NCBI RefSeq assembly: GCF_016654015.1
Contig: NZ_JAEPWM010000010.1
Coordinates: 145,773-209,772, forward strand
DNA from: Ramlibacter ginsenosidimutans
Lineage (GTDB): Bacteria; Pseudomonadota; Gammaproteobacteria; Burkholderiales; Burkholderiaceae_C
Reading direction: 5' to 3'
DNA: 64,000 bases
The notes under the pieces: generated by a model
What the model was told of the DNA's origin: nothing
The model's input: the letters and a program-made list of their open reading frames with translations, nothing else
Databases searched by the model: none
Shown: one piece after another, positions 47,641-59,223 of the stretch
How the letters are laid out: every line of letters starts with the position of its first letter
Numbering within the stretch: position 1 is the stretch's first letter
Program-made: the position numbers and the translations under genes

Positions 47641-48635
47641 CACTGCGGAATCGTGACGGTGATGAACTGGGGTTGCGCGAGGTTCTGCAGCCAGCCGATG
47701 TGCACGAAGCTCAGGGCGACGAAGGCCAGGGCCGTGAGCGCGCTGAGCACCATCAGGCGGGGCTCGCGGAACAGCTTCTCGGGCTTCTGGGCCACCGAGC
47801 CGCTGCGCATCGACAGCGACAGGTACTGCGCGAACAGCGCGATGATCAGCGGGCAGGCCAGCAGGTACTCGATGCGGTACTTGACCATGAACACACCGAC
47901 CAGCATGGTTGCGAGCAGCGCATAGACGAAGCAGGAGATCGTCAGGCGCTCTTCGGTGTACTGCTGGAACGAGCGACGATACAGGTGCAGCACGCCCACG
48001 CCGGGACCGGCGGAGATCTCGCGGTACTCGGACAGGCGCTTGGCGCCCATCAGGAACGCGCCACCCATCCAGTACGCGACCAGGAAGGAAGCGGGCGCGA
48101 TCGTGCCGCCGTCGATCATGGCCCAGCCCAGCATCAGGCGGATCGGGTTGTTGATCGATTCCGACAGGACGTCCAGGTAGGCCGTGTCCTTGGTGCGGAT
48201 CGGCTTCACGTTGTACATCACGCCCGACAGCCAGAACAGCACCGCTGTGGCGAGGAACAGCATGTTGACCTGGCGTGCGAGGACCAGGCCCAGGATGGCG
48301 CAACCGGCATAGGCCGCGTACACCGGCAGCGCGCGCATAGCGACGTTGACCGCTGGACGCTTAGACTTGTCAGGGTGGTACGCGTCGAACTCGCGGTCCA
48401 GCCACTCGTTGATGATGTAGTTGGCCGACGCGATGAGGACGGCGCTGGCGAAGCCCAGGACGATGTTCATCCAGGACTGCAGCACCGGCGCATCGCGCAA
48501 CATCCACGCCAGCACGATGCCCGGCACGATGAAGACGTGCTTGGTCATGTGGTCCAGGCGCGCCATCTGGAGGTAATCGGTCCACCGGGCGGTGGGGGCC
48601 GCAACCCTGGCCGAGTGGGACAGGTCAGGCGTCAT
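47640..48635 (-). CDS. UbiA family prenyltransferase, decaprenyl-phosphate phosphoribosyltransferase-like
   Basis: This 331-residue membrane protein has about nine helices. Its first acidic motif is N-E-x-x-D-R-E-F-D followed by HPDKSKRP. This HPxKxxRP extension distinguishes decaprenyl-phosphate phosphoribosyltransferases (Rv3806c/NoeC type) from quinone or heme prenyltransferases. The second motif region has LDVLSESINNPIR and FLMGAKRLSEYRE. The reaction would add phosphoribose from PRPP to a polyprenyl phosphate. It overlaps both neighbours. Family is secure, the exact lipid and sugar are inferred. Confidence 0.88.
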   Translation of the reverse strand: MTPDLSHSARVAAPTARWTDYLQMARLDHMTKHVFIVPGIVLAWMLRDAPVLQSWMNIVLGFASAVLIASANYIINEWLDREFDAYHPDKSKRPAVNVAMRALPVYAAYAGCAILGLVLARQVNMLFLATAVLFWLSGVMYNVKPIRTKDTAYLDVLSESINNPIRLMLGWAMIDGGTIAPASFLVAYWMGGAFLMGAKRLSEYREISAGPGVGVLHLYRRSFQQYTEERLTISCFVYALLATMLVGVFMVKYRIEYLLACPLIIALFAQYLSLSMRSGSVAQKPEKLFREPRLMVLSALTALAFVALSFVHIGWLQNLAQPQFITVTIPQ

Positions 48636-50235
48636 GGGGAGCTCCTTGGAGAGTGGGAGACAGGAAGGAAGGTGCGACCGGGGCTGCCGCGCCGGATCGC
48701 CGTGCCTGGAGTGCGAAGGCCACGCCCGCGAGCGCCAGGAGGGGCAGCAGCCACATCACGCGGGACTGGAAGCGGTCCAACGGCGAGGCCAGCGTGGCGC
48801 AGACGACTGCGTTGACCAGAATCCCGGCCACCACCACGCTCGCGAACTCGCCGAAGCGCTGCGGCAATGCGGGGCCGGCGGCGCGGGCGCTGCCTTGCAG
48901 CCGCCGCCCTGCGAGCGCGACGGCCAGCAGGAGCGCGGCGATCACGCTGGCGTAGGTGGTGACGGTGATCACGTCGTCGGTGCCGGGAGCATCGAGCGTG
49001 CGGCTCGCCAGCAGGCCGGCGTACACGGAAGGCGGCACCCGGCCCTGGTACATGCGCAGCTGCGGGGTGCTCACGCCGGCCACGTCCACGCGGAAATGCG
49101 TGAGCTGCCGCAAGGTGTCCGTCGCGAAACCCTTCAACACCGCCACCGGCTGGTCACGCAGGACGTCGAACAGGAAGCGCATCTGCTCGTCGGAGATCCG
49201 CCGCTTGGTCGCGGGGTCTGCCAGTGCAAACGCTCCCTTGGCCGGGTCGGCCGAGAACAGGAAGTCCTCCCAATAGGTCGGGTAGTTGCCGACGAACTGG
49301 CAGGCGGCGTAGCCGGCGTCCGGGCAATGGCTGCGCAGGAACGTCGTTCCGGGGCCTTCGTCGATGAGGCGCGCCATCGGGTGCGGCAGCCGCAGCGGCG
49401 GCGCGCCGACCACTTTCTGGACGGCGAAGTCGAAGGCCTTCTCGGCCGCCACCGCACCGAGCAGGCACACGGCCACGGCCACGAGGCCTGCGAGCGGCAA
49501 GGCGCGCCAGCGGCGCATCAGCCGCGCGGCCAAGGCCAGCACGAGCAAGCCGGCCGCGACGGCCACGTGGCTCGTATGCGCCACCAGGCCGAACAGCAGA
49601 AGCCCGCCGACGGCCCAGCGCTCGCCCCGCGTCAGCCGGTCCCAGTAGACGCACAGCAGCCCGAAGCAAAGAATCGCCAGTCCCGCGAACAGGTCCGGCA
49701 TCAGCAGGCCGGTGTAGAGCCCCAGCGGCGAGACGACGGCGAGCGCAGCGACGATGGCGAGGCAGGCGCCCCGGCCCAGTCCCCACACGCGGCGCAGGAG
49801 CAGGTACAGCAGGCCGACCACCATCGCCGCCTGGACGAGCACGGTCAGCCACAAGCCGCCCGTGAGAAAACCGAGATACACCAGCGCCCCGTAGTAGACG
49901 GAACGCCCCGCGAGCACGACCTTCTGATCCAGCGAAGTCACGGGCGCGAGCTGGCGCGGGGGAAGCGTAGCCGGCGCCCCGGCGTCCTGCTGACCCTCGC
50001 CTGGCAGCCACGTGGGCAGGCGCCCCTGCCCGACGAGCTTGGCGGCGCCCATCTCCGCGCCGCGCACGTAAGTGGGCGTGTCCGGATACAGGAAGGGCTG
50101 CCCGTTCCAGAACGCCGCCGCGCACAGGATCAACGCACCGGCCAGGAAGTAGAGCGTGGCTGCGATGAACCCCGACTTTCCGGGGCTTCGGCCAGCCGTC
50201 GGCCCCATCGTCGACGTCGCTTCACGCATCATCAT
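48625..50235 (-). CDS. Polytopic membrane protein, possible GT-C glycosyltransferase
   Basis: The protein has about 536 residues and roughly ten hydrophobic segments. After the first helix comes a loop with FLYPDTPTYVRG, an acidic loop position like that of GT-C sugar transferases. A large periplasmic-type loop (about 290-400) carries several Cys (HCPDAGYAACQF). No named family is recognised with certainty. Context with UbiA, HAD and GtrA genes suggests transfer of a lipid-linked pentose to an acceptor. Start choices at 50241, 50235, 50232 and 50229 are close together; ATG 50235 is listed. It is the first gene of the operon. Confidence 0.75.
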   Translation of the reverse strand: MMMREATSTMGPTAGRSPGKSGFIAATLYFLAGALILCAAAFWNGQPFLYPDTPTYVRGAEMGAAKLVGQGRLPTWLPGEGQQDAGAPATLPPRQLAPVTSLDQKVVLAGRSVYYGALVYLGFLTGGLWLTVLVQAAMVVGLLYLLLRRVWGLGRGACLAIVAALAVVSPLGLYTGLLMPDLFAGLAILCFGLLCVYWDRLTRGERWAVGGLLLFGLVAHTSHVAVAAGLLVLALAARLMRRWRALPLAGLVAVAVCLLGAVAAEKAFDFAVQKVVGAPPLRLPHPMARLIDEGPGTTFLRSHCPDAGYAACQFVGNYPTYWEDFLFSADPAKGAFALADPATKRRISDEQMRFLFDVLRDQPVAVLKGFATDTLRQLTHFRVDVAGVSTPQLRMYQGRVPPSVYAGLLASRTLDAPGTDDVITVTTYASVIAALLLAVALAGRRLQGSARAAGPALPQRFGEFASVVVAGILVNAVVCATLASPLDRFQSRVMWLLPLLALAGVAFALQARRSGAAAPVAPSFLSPTLQGAPHDA

Positions 50236-50487
50236 GACCACAGAGCTGCTGGCCGCATGGCCATGAAGACGGTTCGCATCTGTCTCTCCTCCAGCAACTG
50301 AAGCGGAAGGGAAATTCTGCGGCTGATGCGTTGTTCCATGGGGTGCCCCACATGGCTCTTTCAGACTAGAAAACCGATGCGCTGCAGTGCATCGCGCAGG
50401 TTCTGTCGTCCGCTGCTACTGTGCGCGTAGGACAAGGCCGATCCGTGGTGCAGGCGGCCGCCGCGCGGCCTGTCAGAATCGCGCCTG

Positions 50488-50997
50488 ATGCAAGCGACGA
50501 CCCGACTCGGACTGATCTATGCGCGTTCGCGCAATGGCGTGATCGGCAAGGACAACGCCATGCCCTGGCATTTGCCGGAGGACCTGGCGCACTTCAAGCG
50601 CACGACGCTGGGCGCGCCGGTGATCATGGGTCGCAAGACCTGGGATTCCCTGCCGCCGCGCTTCCGGCCCCTGCCCGGCCGGCGCAACATCGTGGTGACG
50701 CGCGACGCGCAGTGGCAGGCGGCCGGCGCCGAGCGCGTAGCCTCGCTGGACGAGGCCATCGCCTGCGTCGCCGGGGAGCCCCAGGCCTGGATCACGGGCG
50801 GCGCGGAGATCTTCCGGCTGGCGCTCCCCCGCGCGCATGTGGCCGTGGTGACCGAGATCGAAGCGGACATGGAAGGCGACGTCCACGCACCCGAGCTTGG
50901 CGACAACTGGCGCGAAGTGGCGCGCGAGCGTCACGTCGCCGCCAGCGGCTTGCCCTACAGTTTCGTGACCTACCAGAACACACGACCGGAGGACTGA
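50488..50997 (+). CDS. folA: Dihydrofolate reductase
   Basis: This 169-residue enzyme reduces dihydrofolate to tetrahydrofolate with NADPH. Signatures are GVIGKDNAMPWHLPEDLAHFK (Glu or Asp and Trp of the folate site), VIMGRKTWDSLP, RRNIVVTRD and ITGGAEIF. It starts at ATG 50488, divergent from the membrane operon across 252 bases in which no other feature is clear. The next gene starts two bases after its stop. It complements thyA functionally. Confidence 0.96.
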   Translation: MQATTRLGLIYARSRNGVIGKDNAMPWHLPEDLAHFKRTTLGAPVIMGRKTWDSLPPRFRPLPGRRNIVVTRDAQWQAAGAERVASLDEAIACVAGEPQAWITGGAEIFRLALPRAHVAVVTEIEADMEGDVHAPELGDNWREVARERHVAASGLPYSFVTYQNTRPED

Positions 50998-50998
50998 C

Positions 50999-51598
50999 AT
51001 GTCAGAGGGCGGATTCCACGTGCACGGCCCGCACGAACACGAGCTCGAACATGCGGTAGAGCATGCCGCCGAAGGCCACCATGGCGTCGCCGGCGGCAGC
51101 CTGACCAACCAGGTGGCCATGTTCACCGCGGTGATCGCCACCGTGGGCGCCATCTTCTCGTACATGGGCGGGGCCACGCAGGCCAATGCGGGCCTGTACA
51201 AGAACAACGCCGCGATCAAGAAGACCGAAGCGTCCAACCAGTGGAACTTCTACCAGGCCAAGAGCAGCAAGCAGAATTTGTCCGAACTGGCCGTGGCGCT
51301 GGTGAGCGACGACCGCAAGCCGCTCTACCAGAAGGAGATCGAGCGCTACAAGGCGGAGAAGGCGGAGATCAAGCTCGCCGCCGACAAGCTGGAAGCCGAG
51401 GCGCTGGACTGGGACCGCAAGAGCGAGGAGCAGATGCACCAGCACCACCGCTGGGCGCAGGCCACCACCGTGCTGCAGGTTTCCATCGCCCTGGCCGCCA
51501 TCGCGCTGCTGACGAAGAAGAGGTGGCTCGAACTGGGCATGTTCGGCGTCGCCGCGCTGGGCACGGCGATTGGCGTGCTGGCGATGCTCCATATCTGA
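50999..51598 (+). CDS. DUF4337 family protein
   Basis: This 199-residue protein has a His-rich N-terminus (FHVHGPHEHELEHAVEHAAEGHHG), a transmembrane helix (about 38-60), a long coiled-coil-like charged region (about 75-150) and two C-terminal helices (VSIALAAIALL, LGMFGVAALGTAIGVLAML). This is the DUF4337 pattern, and no function is known. The start has GGAGGA immediately upstream. It sits between folA and xthA, with one and three bases of spacing, so it is part of that operon. Confidence 0.88.
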   Translation: MSEGGFHVHGPHEHELEHAVEHAAEGHHGVAGGSLTNQVAMFTAVIATVGAIFSYMGGATQANAGLYKNNAAIKKTEASNQWNFYQAKSSKQNLSELAVALVSDDRKPLYQKEIERYKAEKAEIKLAADKLEAEALDWDRKSEEQMHQHHRWAQATTVLQVSIALAAIALLTKKRWLELGMFGVAALGTAIGVLAMLHI

Positions 51599-51601
51599 CC
51601 C

Positions 51602-52381
51602 ATGAAGATCACCACCTGGAACGTCAACTCCCTCACCGCGCGCCTGCAGCATGTGCTGGACTGGACGCAGGCCAACCCGGTCGACGTGCTGTGCCTGCAG
51701 GAGCTGAAACTCACCGACGACAAGTTCCCGCTGGACGCGCTGCGTGACGCGGGCTACCAGCACTGCGCGGTATTCGGCCAGAAGACGTACAACGGCGTCG
51801 CGGTCCTGAGCCGCTTTCCCGTGCGCGACGTGGTGAAGAACATCAACGGCTTCGCGGACGAACATGCGCGGCTTCTCTCCGTCACGATCGATGCGCCGCA
51901 GGGCGCGGTGCGCGTGGTGAACGGCTATTTCGTGAACGGGCAGGCGCCGGGCACCGACAAGTTCGCCTACAAGATGAAGTGGCTCACGGGCCTGCGCGAG
52001 CACGTGCGCGCGGAGCTGGCCGTAAACGACAAGACCGTGCTGCTCGGCGACTTCAACATCGCGCCGGAGGACCGCGACTCCTTCGACCCCGAAGGCCTGC
52101 GCGAGACCATCCACCACACGAGCGAGGAACGCGAGCACTTCCGCGGCCTCACCGCGCTCGGGCTGGCGGACAGCTTCCGCCTGTTCGAGCAGCCGGAGAA
52201 GAGCTTCAGCTGGTGGGACTACCGCATGCTCGGCTACCAGAAGAACCGCGGCCTGCGCATTGACCACATCCTGGTGAGCGAACTTCTGAAAGCACAGGTC
52301 AAGGCCTGCAGCATCGACCGCGTCCCGCGCAAGTGGGACAAGCCGAGCGACCACGCGCCTGTGACCGTCGAACTGCACTGA
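51602..52381 (+). CDS. xthA: Exodeoxyribonuclease III
   Basis: This enzyme of 259 residues is the major AP endonuclease and 3' phosphatase of base-excision repair. Signatures are MKITTWNVNSLTARLQ, LCLQELKLTDDKFP (metal-binding Glu), NGVAVLSR, LLGDFNIAPEDRD and the catalytic DHILVSE and KPSDHAPVTVEL. It is the last gene of folA-DUF4337-xthA, and the window also holds an alkyladenine glycosylase that would generate its substrate. Downstream is a hexamer repeat and a long palindrome. Confidence 0.95.
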   Translation: MKITTWNVNSLTARLQHVLDWTQANPVDVLCLQELKLTDDKFPLDALRDAGYQHCAVFGQKTYNGVAVLSRFPVRDVVKNINGFADEHARLLSVTIDAPQGAVRVVNGYFVNGQAPGTDKFAYKMKWLTGLREHVRAELAVNDKTVLLGDFNIAPEDRDSFDPEGLRETIHHTSEEREHFRGLTALGLADSFRLFEQPEKSFSWWDYRMLGYQKNRGLRIDHILVSELLKAQVKACSIDRVPRKWDKPSDHAPVTVELH

Positions 52382-52383
52382 GC

Positions 52384-52428
52384 CGGGAGCGGGAGCGGGA
52401 GCGGGAGCGGGAGCGGGAGCGGGAGCGG
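52384..52428. repeat. Hexanucleotide tandem repeat (CGGGAG)
   Basis: About 7.5 copies of CGGGAG run from 52384 to 52428, starting three bases after the xthA stop codon. It is non-coding, and copy number could vary by slippage. Confidence 0.95.
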
Positions 52429-52432
52429 TCAG

Positions 52433-52570
52433 CCGGACGCAGAGGTCGCAAAGGTTTCGCAAGAACGCAAAAGAACAGCCATCGAAGGTGGAAGTCCTTC
52501 TCCTCCCTTCCTTCTTTGAATGGTTTTCCTTTTGCGTCTTCTGCGAAACCTTTGCGTCCTCCGCGTCCGG
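52433..52570. repeat. Long inverted repeat of CGCAGAGG units (copy 5)
   Basis: Outer arms CCGGACGC (52433-52440) and GCGTCCGG (52563-52570) enclose degenerate units (AGAGGTCGCAAAGGTTTCGC) and a partial complement (TTCTGCGAAACCTTTGCGTCC). It is the most diverged of the five copies. It lies between xthA and the LysR regulator gene. Confidence 0.85.
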
Positions 52571-52609
52571 ATGCCCGCCTTCGGATGCCCGCCTTCGGAT
52601 GTCCGCGTT
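52568..52609. repeat. 14-bp tandem repeat (CGGATGCCCGCCTT)
   Basis: Two exact units of CGGATGCCCGCCTT (52568-52581, 52582-52595) are followed by one degenerate unit (52596-52609). It sits just downstream of the LysR stop codon and follows directly on the inverted repeat. Confidence 0.9.
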
Positions 52610-52611
52610 CC

Positions 52612-53526
52612 TCACACCTTCGGTAGCGCCTCCCACCACTTCCCCTCGAAGCGCCCCTGCAGGTAGGCGATGAAGGCCTGCACCTTCTGCGGCACCAGCT
52701 TGGGCGAGGGATACACGGCGTGGATCTCCTGCTCCGGCAGGCTGTAGCCCTTGAGCACTTCCACCACCGCGCCCGACGCGAGGGAGTCGCTCGCCACGTA
52801 CCAGGGCAGCGCGGCGATGCCCAGGTGCGAGCGGGCGGCGGCGAGCACCGCCGAGAGATTGTTCGAGCGCAGGCGCGCGGTGATGGGCACCGTGCTCGCC
52901 TCGCCGCGCGGCGACACCACCCGCCACACGTCGCTGCCCTGCACGCTGGTGTAGATCAGGGTCTCGTGCGAGCTGAGCTCCGCCGGCTTGCGCGGCGTGC
53001 CGTGCTTGCGCAGGTAGGCCGGCGAAGCGACCATCAGCCACGGGTTGGCGCCGAGGAAGCGCGCCCCCAGCGACGAGTCCGCCAGCTTGCCCATGCGCAC
53101 CGCGACGTCGATGCCCTGCGCCACCAGGTCCGTGTAGCGGTCCTCGAAGCTCAGGTCCACGCGCAGTTGCGGGTGCTGGCGCATGAAGTCCAGGGCCAGC
53201 GGCACCAGCACGCGCCGGCCGAAGGCGACCGAGCTGCCCACGCGCAGCAGTCCCTGCGCCAGCGTCTGGCGCGTGCGGACCGCGCTGTCGGCCTCCTGCG
53301 TGTCGCGCACGATGGCCTTGCAGCGCTCGTAGTACAGCGCGCCCGCTTCGGTGGGGCTCACTCCGCGCGTGTTGCGGTTCAGCAGGCGCACCTTCAGCCG
53401 CGCTTCCATCGCCGCGACCTGCTTGGTCACCGTGGGTTGCGTGGTGGCGAACTCCTGCGCCGCGCGCGAGAAGCTGCCCGTCTCCACCACCCGCACGAAC
53501 ATCTCCATGGCCTGCAGCCGGTCCAT
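52612..53526 (-). CDS. LysR family transcriptional regulator
   Basis: This 304-residue regulator has an N-terminal winged helix (MDRLQAMEMFVRVVETGSFSRAAQEFATTQPTVTKQVAAMEARLKVRLLNR) and a C-terminal effector-binding domain (LRVDLSFEDRYTDLVAQGIDVAVRMGKL). It belongs to the LTTR group near CrgA/DhcR-like regulators. It is divergent from gcl across 103 bases holding an inverted repeat, which suggests it controls gcl-glxR, perhaps with glyoxylate or a related acid as inducer. That target is inferred from layout. Confidence 0.92.
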   Translation of the reverse strand: MDRLQAMEMFVRVVETGSFSRAAQEFATTQPTVTKQVAAMEARLKVRLLNRNTRGVSPTEAGALYYERCKAIVRDTQEADSAVRTRQTLAQGLLRVGSSVAFGRRVLVPLALDFMRQHPQLRVDLSFEDRYTDLVAQGIDVAVRMGKLADSSLGARFLGANPWLMVASPAYLRKHGTPRKPAELSSHETLIYTSVQGSDVWRVVSPRGEASTVPITARLRSNNLSAVLAAARSHLGIAALPWYVASDSLASGAVVEVLKGYSLPEQEIHAVYPSPKLVPQKVQAFIAYLQGRFEGKWWEALPKV

Positions 53527-53536
53527 CGCGTCCCCT

Positions 53537-53551
53537 ATTCCTGGATGGAAT
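53537..53551. promoter_or_regulatory. Candidate LysR-type operator ATTCC-N5-GGAAT
   Basis: A perfect inverted repeat ATTCC-TGGAT-GGAAT lies in the gap between the LysR gene and gcl, 11 bases before the LysR start codon. It includes a T-N11-A pattern, the usual core of LTTR sites. Confidence 0.6.
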
Positions 53552-53629
53552 GAATGTTATGGAGCGGCGCCGGCTTCTACAACCCGGCCGCGATTCCTAC
53601 AGTCGTGACATCAACGACAGGAGTCCACC

Positions 53630-55420
<1,791 letters not shown>

Positions 55421-55425
55421 GCACG

Positions 55426-56331
55426 ATGGCCGACCAACTTCCTGCGATCGGCTTCATCGGCCTGGGCATCATGGGCGGCCCGATGGCCGCCAACCTGGTC
55501 AAGGCGGGCTATCCGCTGAACTTCCACACGCGCAGCCGCGTGCCGGGCGCGATCGCCGAGTCGTCCGCGGTGCGCTGCTCCAGCGCGGCCGACGTGGCGC
55601 GCCGCTCCGACATGGTCATCCTCATGCTGCCGGACACGCCGGACGTCGAGGCGGTGCTGTTCGGCGAAAGCGGCGTGGCGCACGGGCTGGGTGCGGGCAA
55701 GGTGGTGGTGGACATGAGCTCCATTTCGCCGATCGCGACCAAGACCTTCGCGCAGAAGATCCGCGATCTGCGTTGCGACTACCTGGACGCGCCCGTGTCG
55801 GGCGGTGAAGTGGGCGCGAAGAACGCGACGCTGAGCATCATGGTGGGCGGCGAGCCCGCGGTGTTCGAGCGGGTGAAGCCGGTGTTCGAGCGCCTGGGCA
55901 AGAACATCACGCTCGTCGGCGGCAATGGCGACGGCCAGACCGCGAAAGTGGCGAACCAGATCATCGTGGCGCTGAACATCGAAGCGGTGGCCGAGGCGCT
56001 GGTGTTCGCCGCGAAAGCGGGCGCGGACCCGGCACGCGTGCGGCAGGCGCTGATGGGCGGCTTCGCGTCGAGTCGTGTGCTGGAGGTGCACGGAGAGCGC
56101 ATGGTGAAGAGAACCTTCGAGCCGGGCTTCCGGATCGAGCTGCACCAGAAGGACCTGAACCTGGCGCTGGCGAGCGCGCGCGCCCTCGGCGTGTCGTTGC
56201 CGAACACCGCGATGGCGCAGGAGCTGTTCAACGCCTGCGCCGCGCAAGGCGGCAAGGGCTGGGACCACTCTGGGATGCTGAAGGCGCTGGAGCGGCTGGC
56301 GGATTTCGAGGTGGCGTCGCCGCGGGATTGA
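55426..56331 (+). CDS. glxR: 2-hydroxy-3-oxopropionate reductase
   Basis: This 301-residue beta-hydroxyacid dehydrogenase reduces tartronate semialdehyde to D-glycerate with NAD(P)H, the step after gcl. The Rossmann motif is IGFIGLGIMGGPMAANLVKAGY, the substrate-binding motif is DAPVSGGEVGAKNATLSIMVGG, and the catalytic Lys is in GDGQTAKVANQIIVALN. ATG 55426 lies five bases after the gcl stop; an open frame running through gcl is a shadow. Context makes this assignment more likely than other members of the family. Confidence 0.94.
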   Translation: MADQLPAIGFIGLGIMGGPMAANLVKAGYPLNFHTRSRVPGAIAESSAVRCSSAADVARRSDMVILMLPDTPDVEAVLFGESGVAHGLGAGKVVVDMSSISPIATKTFAQKIRDLRCDYLDAPVSGGEVGAKNATLSIMVGGEPAVFERVKPVFERLGKNITLVGGNGDGQTAKVANQIIVALNIEAVAEALVFAAKAGADPARVRQALMGGFASSRVLEVHGERMVKRTFEPGFRIELHQKDLNLALASARALGVSLPNTAMAQELFNACAAQGGKGWDHSGMLKALERLADFEVASPRD

Positions 56332-56349
56332 GGCGCGCGCCAGGTATTG

Positions 56350-56468
56350 CTCCTTCCCCCTCTGGGGGAAGGTTGGGATGGGGGCGCTGCGCGTCAGGCG
56401 AGAGGCGGCCGTCGCACGCCAGCGTCGCGCTGCCCCCACCCCCTGCCCTCCCCCAGAGGGGGAGGGAG
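56350..56468. repeat. Palindromic CCCCCTCTGGGGG repeat between glxR and ntrC
   Basis: The left arm CTTCCCCCTCTGGGGGAAGG (56353-56372) is itself palindromic. A right arm (56432-56468) contains CCTCCCCCAGAGGGGGAGG and a complement of the GGTTGGGATGGGGGC part. It could fold into nested hairpins. It lies between convergent genes and could serve as a terminator, though without a U tract. Confidence 0.75.
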
Positions 56469-56478
56469 AAAACCAGAC

Positions 56479-58113
<1,635 letters not shown>

Positions 58114-58151
58114 GTGCTTCCTGTCACCTCAATGCAATGTTCTCGTATCCC

Positions 58152-59219
58152 TCAGGGCAGCGGGATCAGGATCTTGAAATCCGTCCGCCCCGGCACGCTG
58201 TCGCACTCGATCAGGCCATGGTGCTGCTGCACGAAGGTTTGCGCCAGCGTCAGCCCCAGGCCGGACCCGCCTTCCCGCCCCGACACCAGCGGGAAGAAGA
58301 TGCGGTCCTTGATCGAGTCCGGCACGCCGGGCCCGTTGTCGATGACATGCAATTCCAGTGCCAGTCGATAGCGCTGCTTGCCGAAAGTGACCTGCCGGCC
58401 GATGCGCGTCCTGAAGGTGAGCTGCGCATCGCCCGCCGCGATGCGATCCGCGAGCGCCTGGCAGGCGTTGTGCGCGATGTTCAGCACCGCCTGGATCAGC
58501 TGCTCGCGATCGCCCCGGAACTCGGGGATCGAGGTGTCGTAATCGCGCACGACCTTCAGCCCCTTGGGAAACTCCGCGAGGATCAGCGAGCGCACGCGCT
58601 CGCACACCTCGTGGATGTTCACGTCGCCCACCACGTGCGGCCGGCGGTGCGGCGCCAGCAGGCGATCGACCAGCGTCTGCAGGCGGTCGGCCTCGTGGAT
58701 CACCACGCGCGTGTATTCCTTCAGCGCCGGATCGATCTCCATCTCCAGCAGCTGCGCCGCCCCGCGGATGCCGCCCAGCGGGTTCTTGATCTCGTGCGCG
58801 AGGTTGCGGATCAACTCCTTGTTGGCCTGCGCCTGGTCGATCAGGCGCTCCTCGCGGTCCTGCCGGGCCTGCGCTTCCAGCGGCAGCAGCTCGATGACGA
58901 ACTCGTCGGGCGCGTCGGTCTGCGCGAGCACCACGTGCACGGGCATGGGGTCGGCCTGTTGCCGCACCAGGCGCGCGTCGTAGCGCAGCGCCGCGTACTC
59001 ATTGATGCGCGCGCCATCCAGTGCGGTGCGCAGCACCAGCGGCTCGGTGAAGAAGTTGAGGAAGCTCGCGCCCTCGATGGTGCGGCGCGAGGAGCCCACG
59101 GCGTCCTCGAGCGCGGAGTTGGCGAACAGGACGGTGCCATCGCCCCGCACGACGGCCACGAGCGTGGCCAGCAGGTCGAAGGAATGGAAGCGCTGGGACG
59201 GCGAGGAAGGCTTGTTCAA
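58152..59219 (-). CDS. ntrB: Nitrogen regulation sensor kinase NtrB
   Basis: This histidine kinase has 355 residues: an N-terminal PAS-like domain (about 12-110), a DHp with phospho-His142 in NLAHEIKNPLGGIRG, and an ATPase domain (N-box IAHNACQAL, GSGLGLTLAQ). Under nitrogen limitation it phosphorylates NtrC; PII protein normally turns it into a phosphatase. It starts at TTG 59219, four bases after the stop of the upstream gene. The site before TTG is weak but the frame has no better start. It precedes ntrC in one operon. Confidence 0.95.
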   Translation of the reverse strand: MNKPSSPSQRFHSFDLLATLVAVVRGDGTVLFANSALEDAVGSSRRTIEGASFLNFFTEPLVLRTALDGARINEYAALRYDARLVRQQADPMPVHVVLAQTDAPDEFVIELLPLEAQARQDREERLIDQAQANKELIRNLAHEIKNPLGGIRGAAQLLEMEIDPALKEYTRVVIHEADRLQTLVDRLLAPHRRPHVVGDVNIHEVCERVRSLILAEFPKGLKVVRDYDTSIPEFRGDREQLIQAVLNIAHNACQALADRIAAGDAQLTFRTRIGRQVTFGKQRYRLALELHVIDNGPGVPDSIKDRIFFPLVSGREGGSGLGLTLAQTFVQQHHGLIECDSVPGRTDFKILIPLP

Positions 59220-59223
59220 GCCC

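Noticed and set aside
46905..48815. 636-residue plus-strand frame over the UbiA/HAD genes
   Set aside because: Antisense to two overlapping genes with sound motifs; composition is low complexity.
50236..50487. Possible regulatory RNA or extra gene between the membrane operon and folA
   Set aside because: No conserved motif, no stable open frame with a ribosome site and only a weak imperfect palindrome around 50335-50360 were seen.
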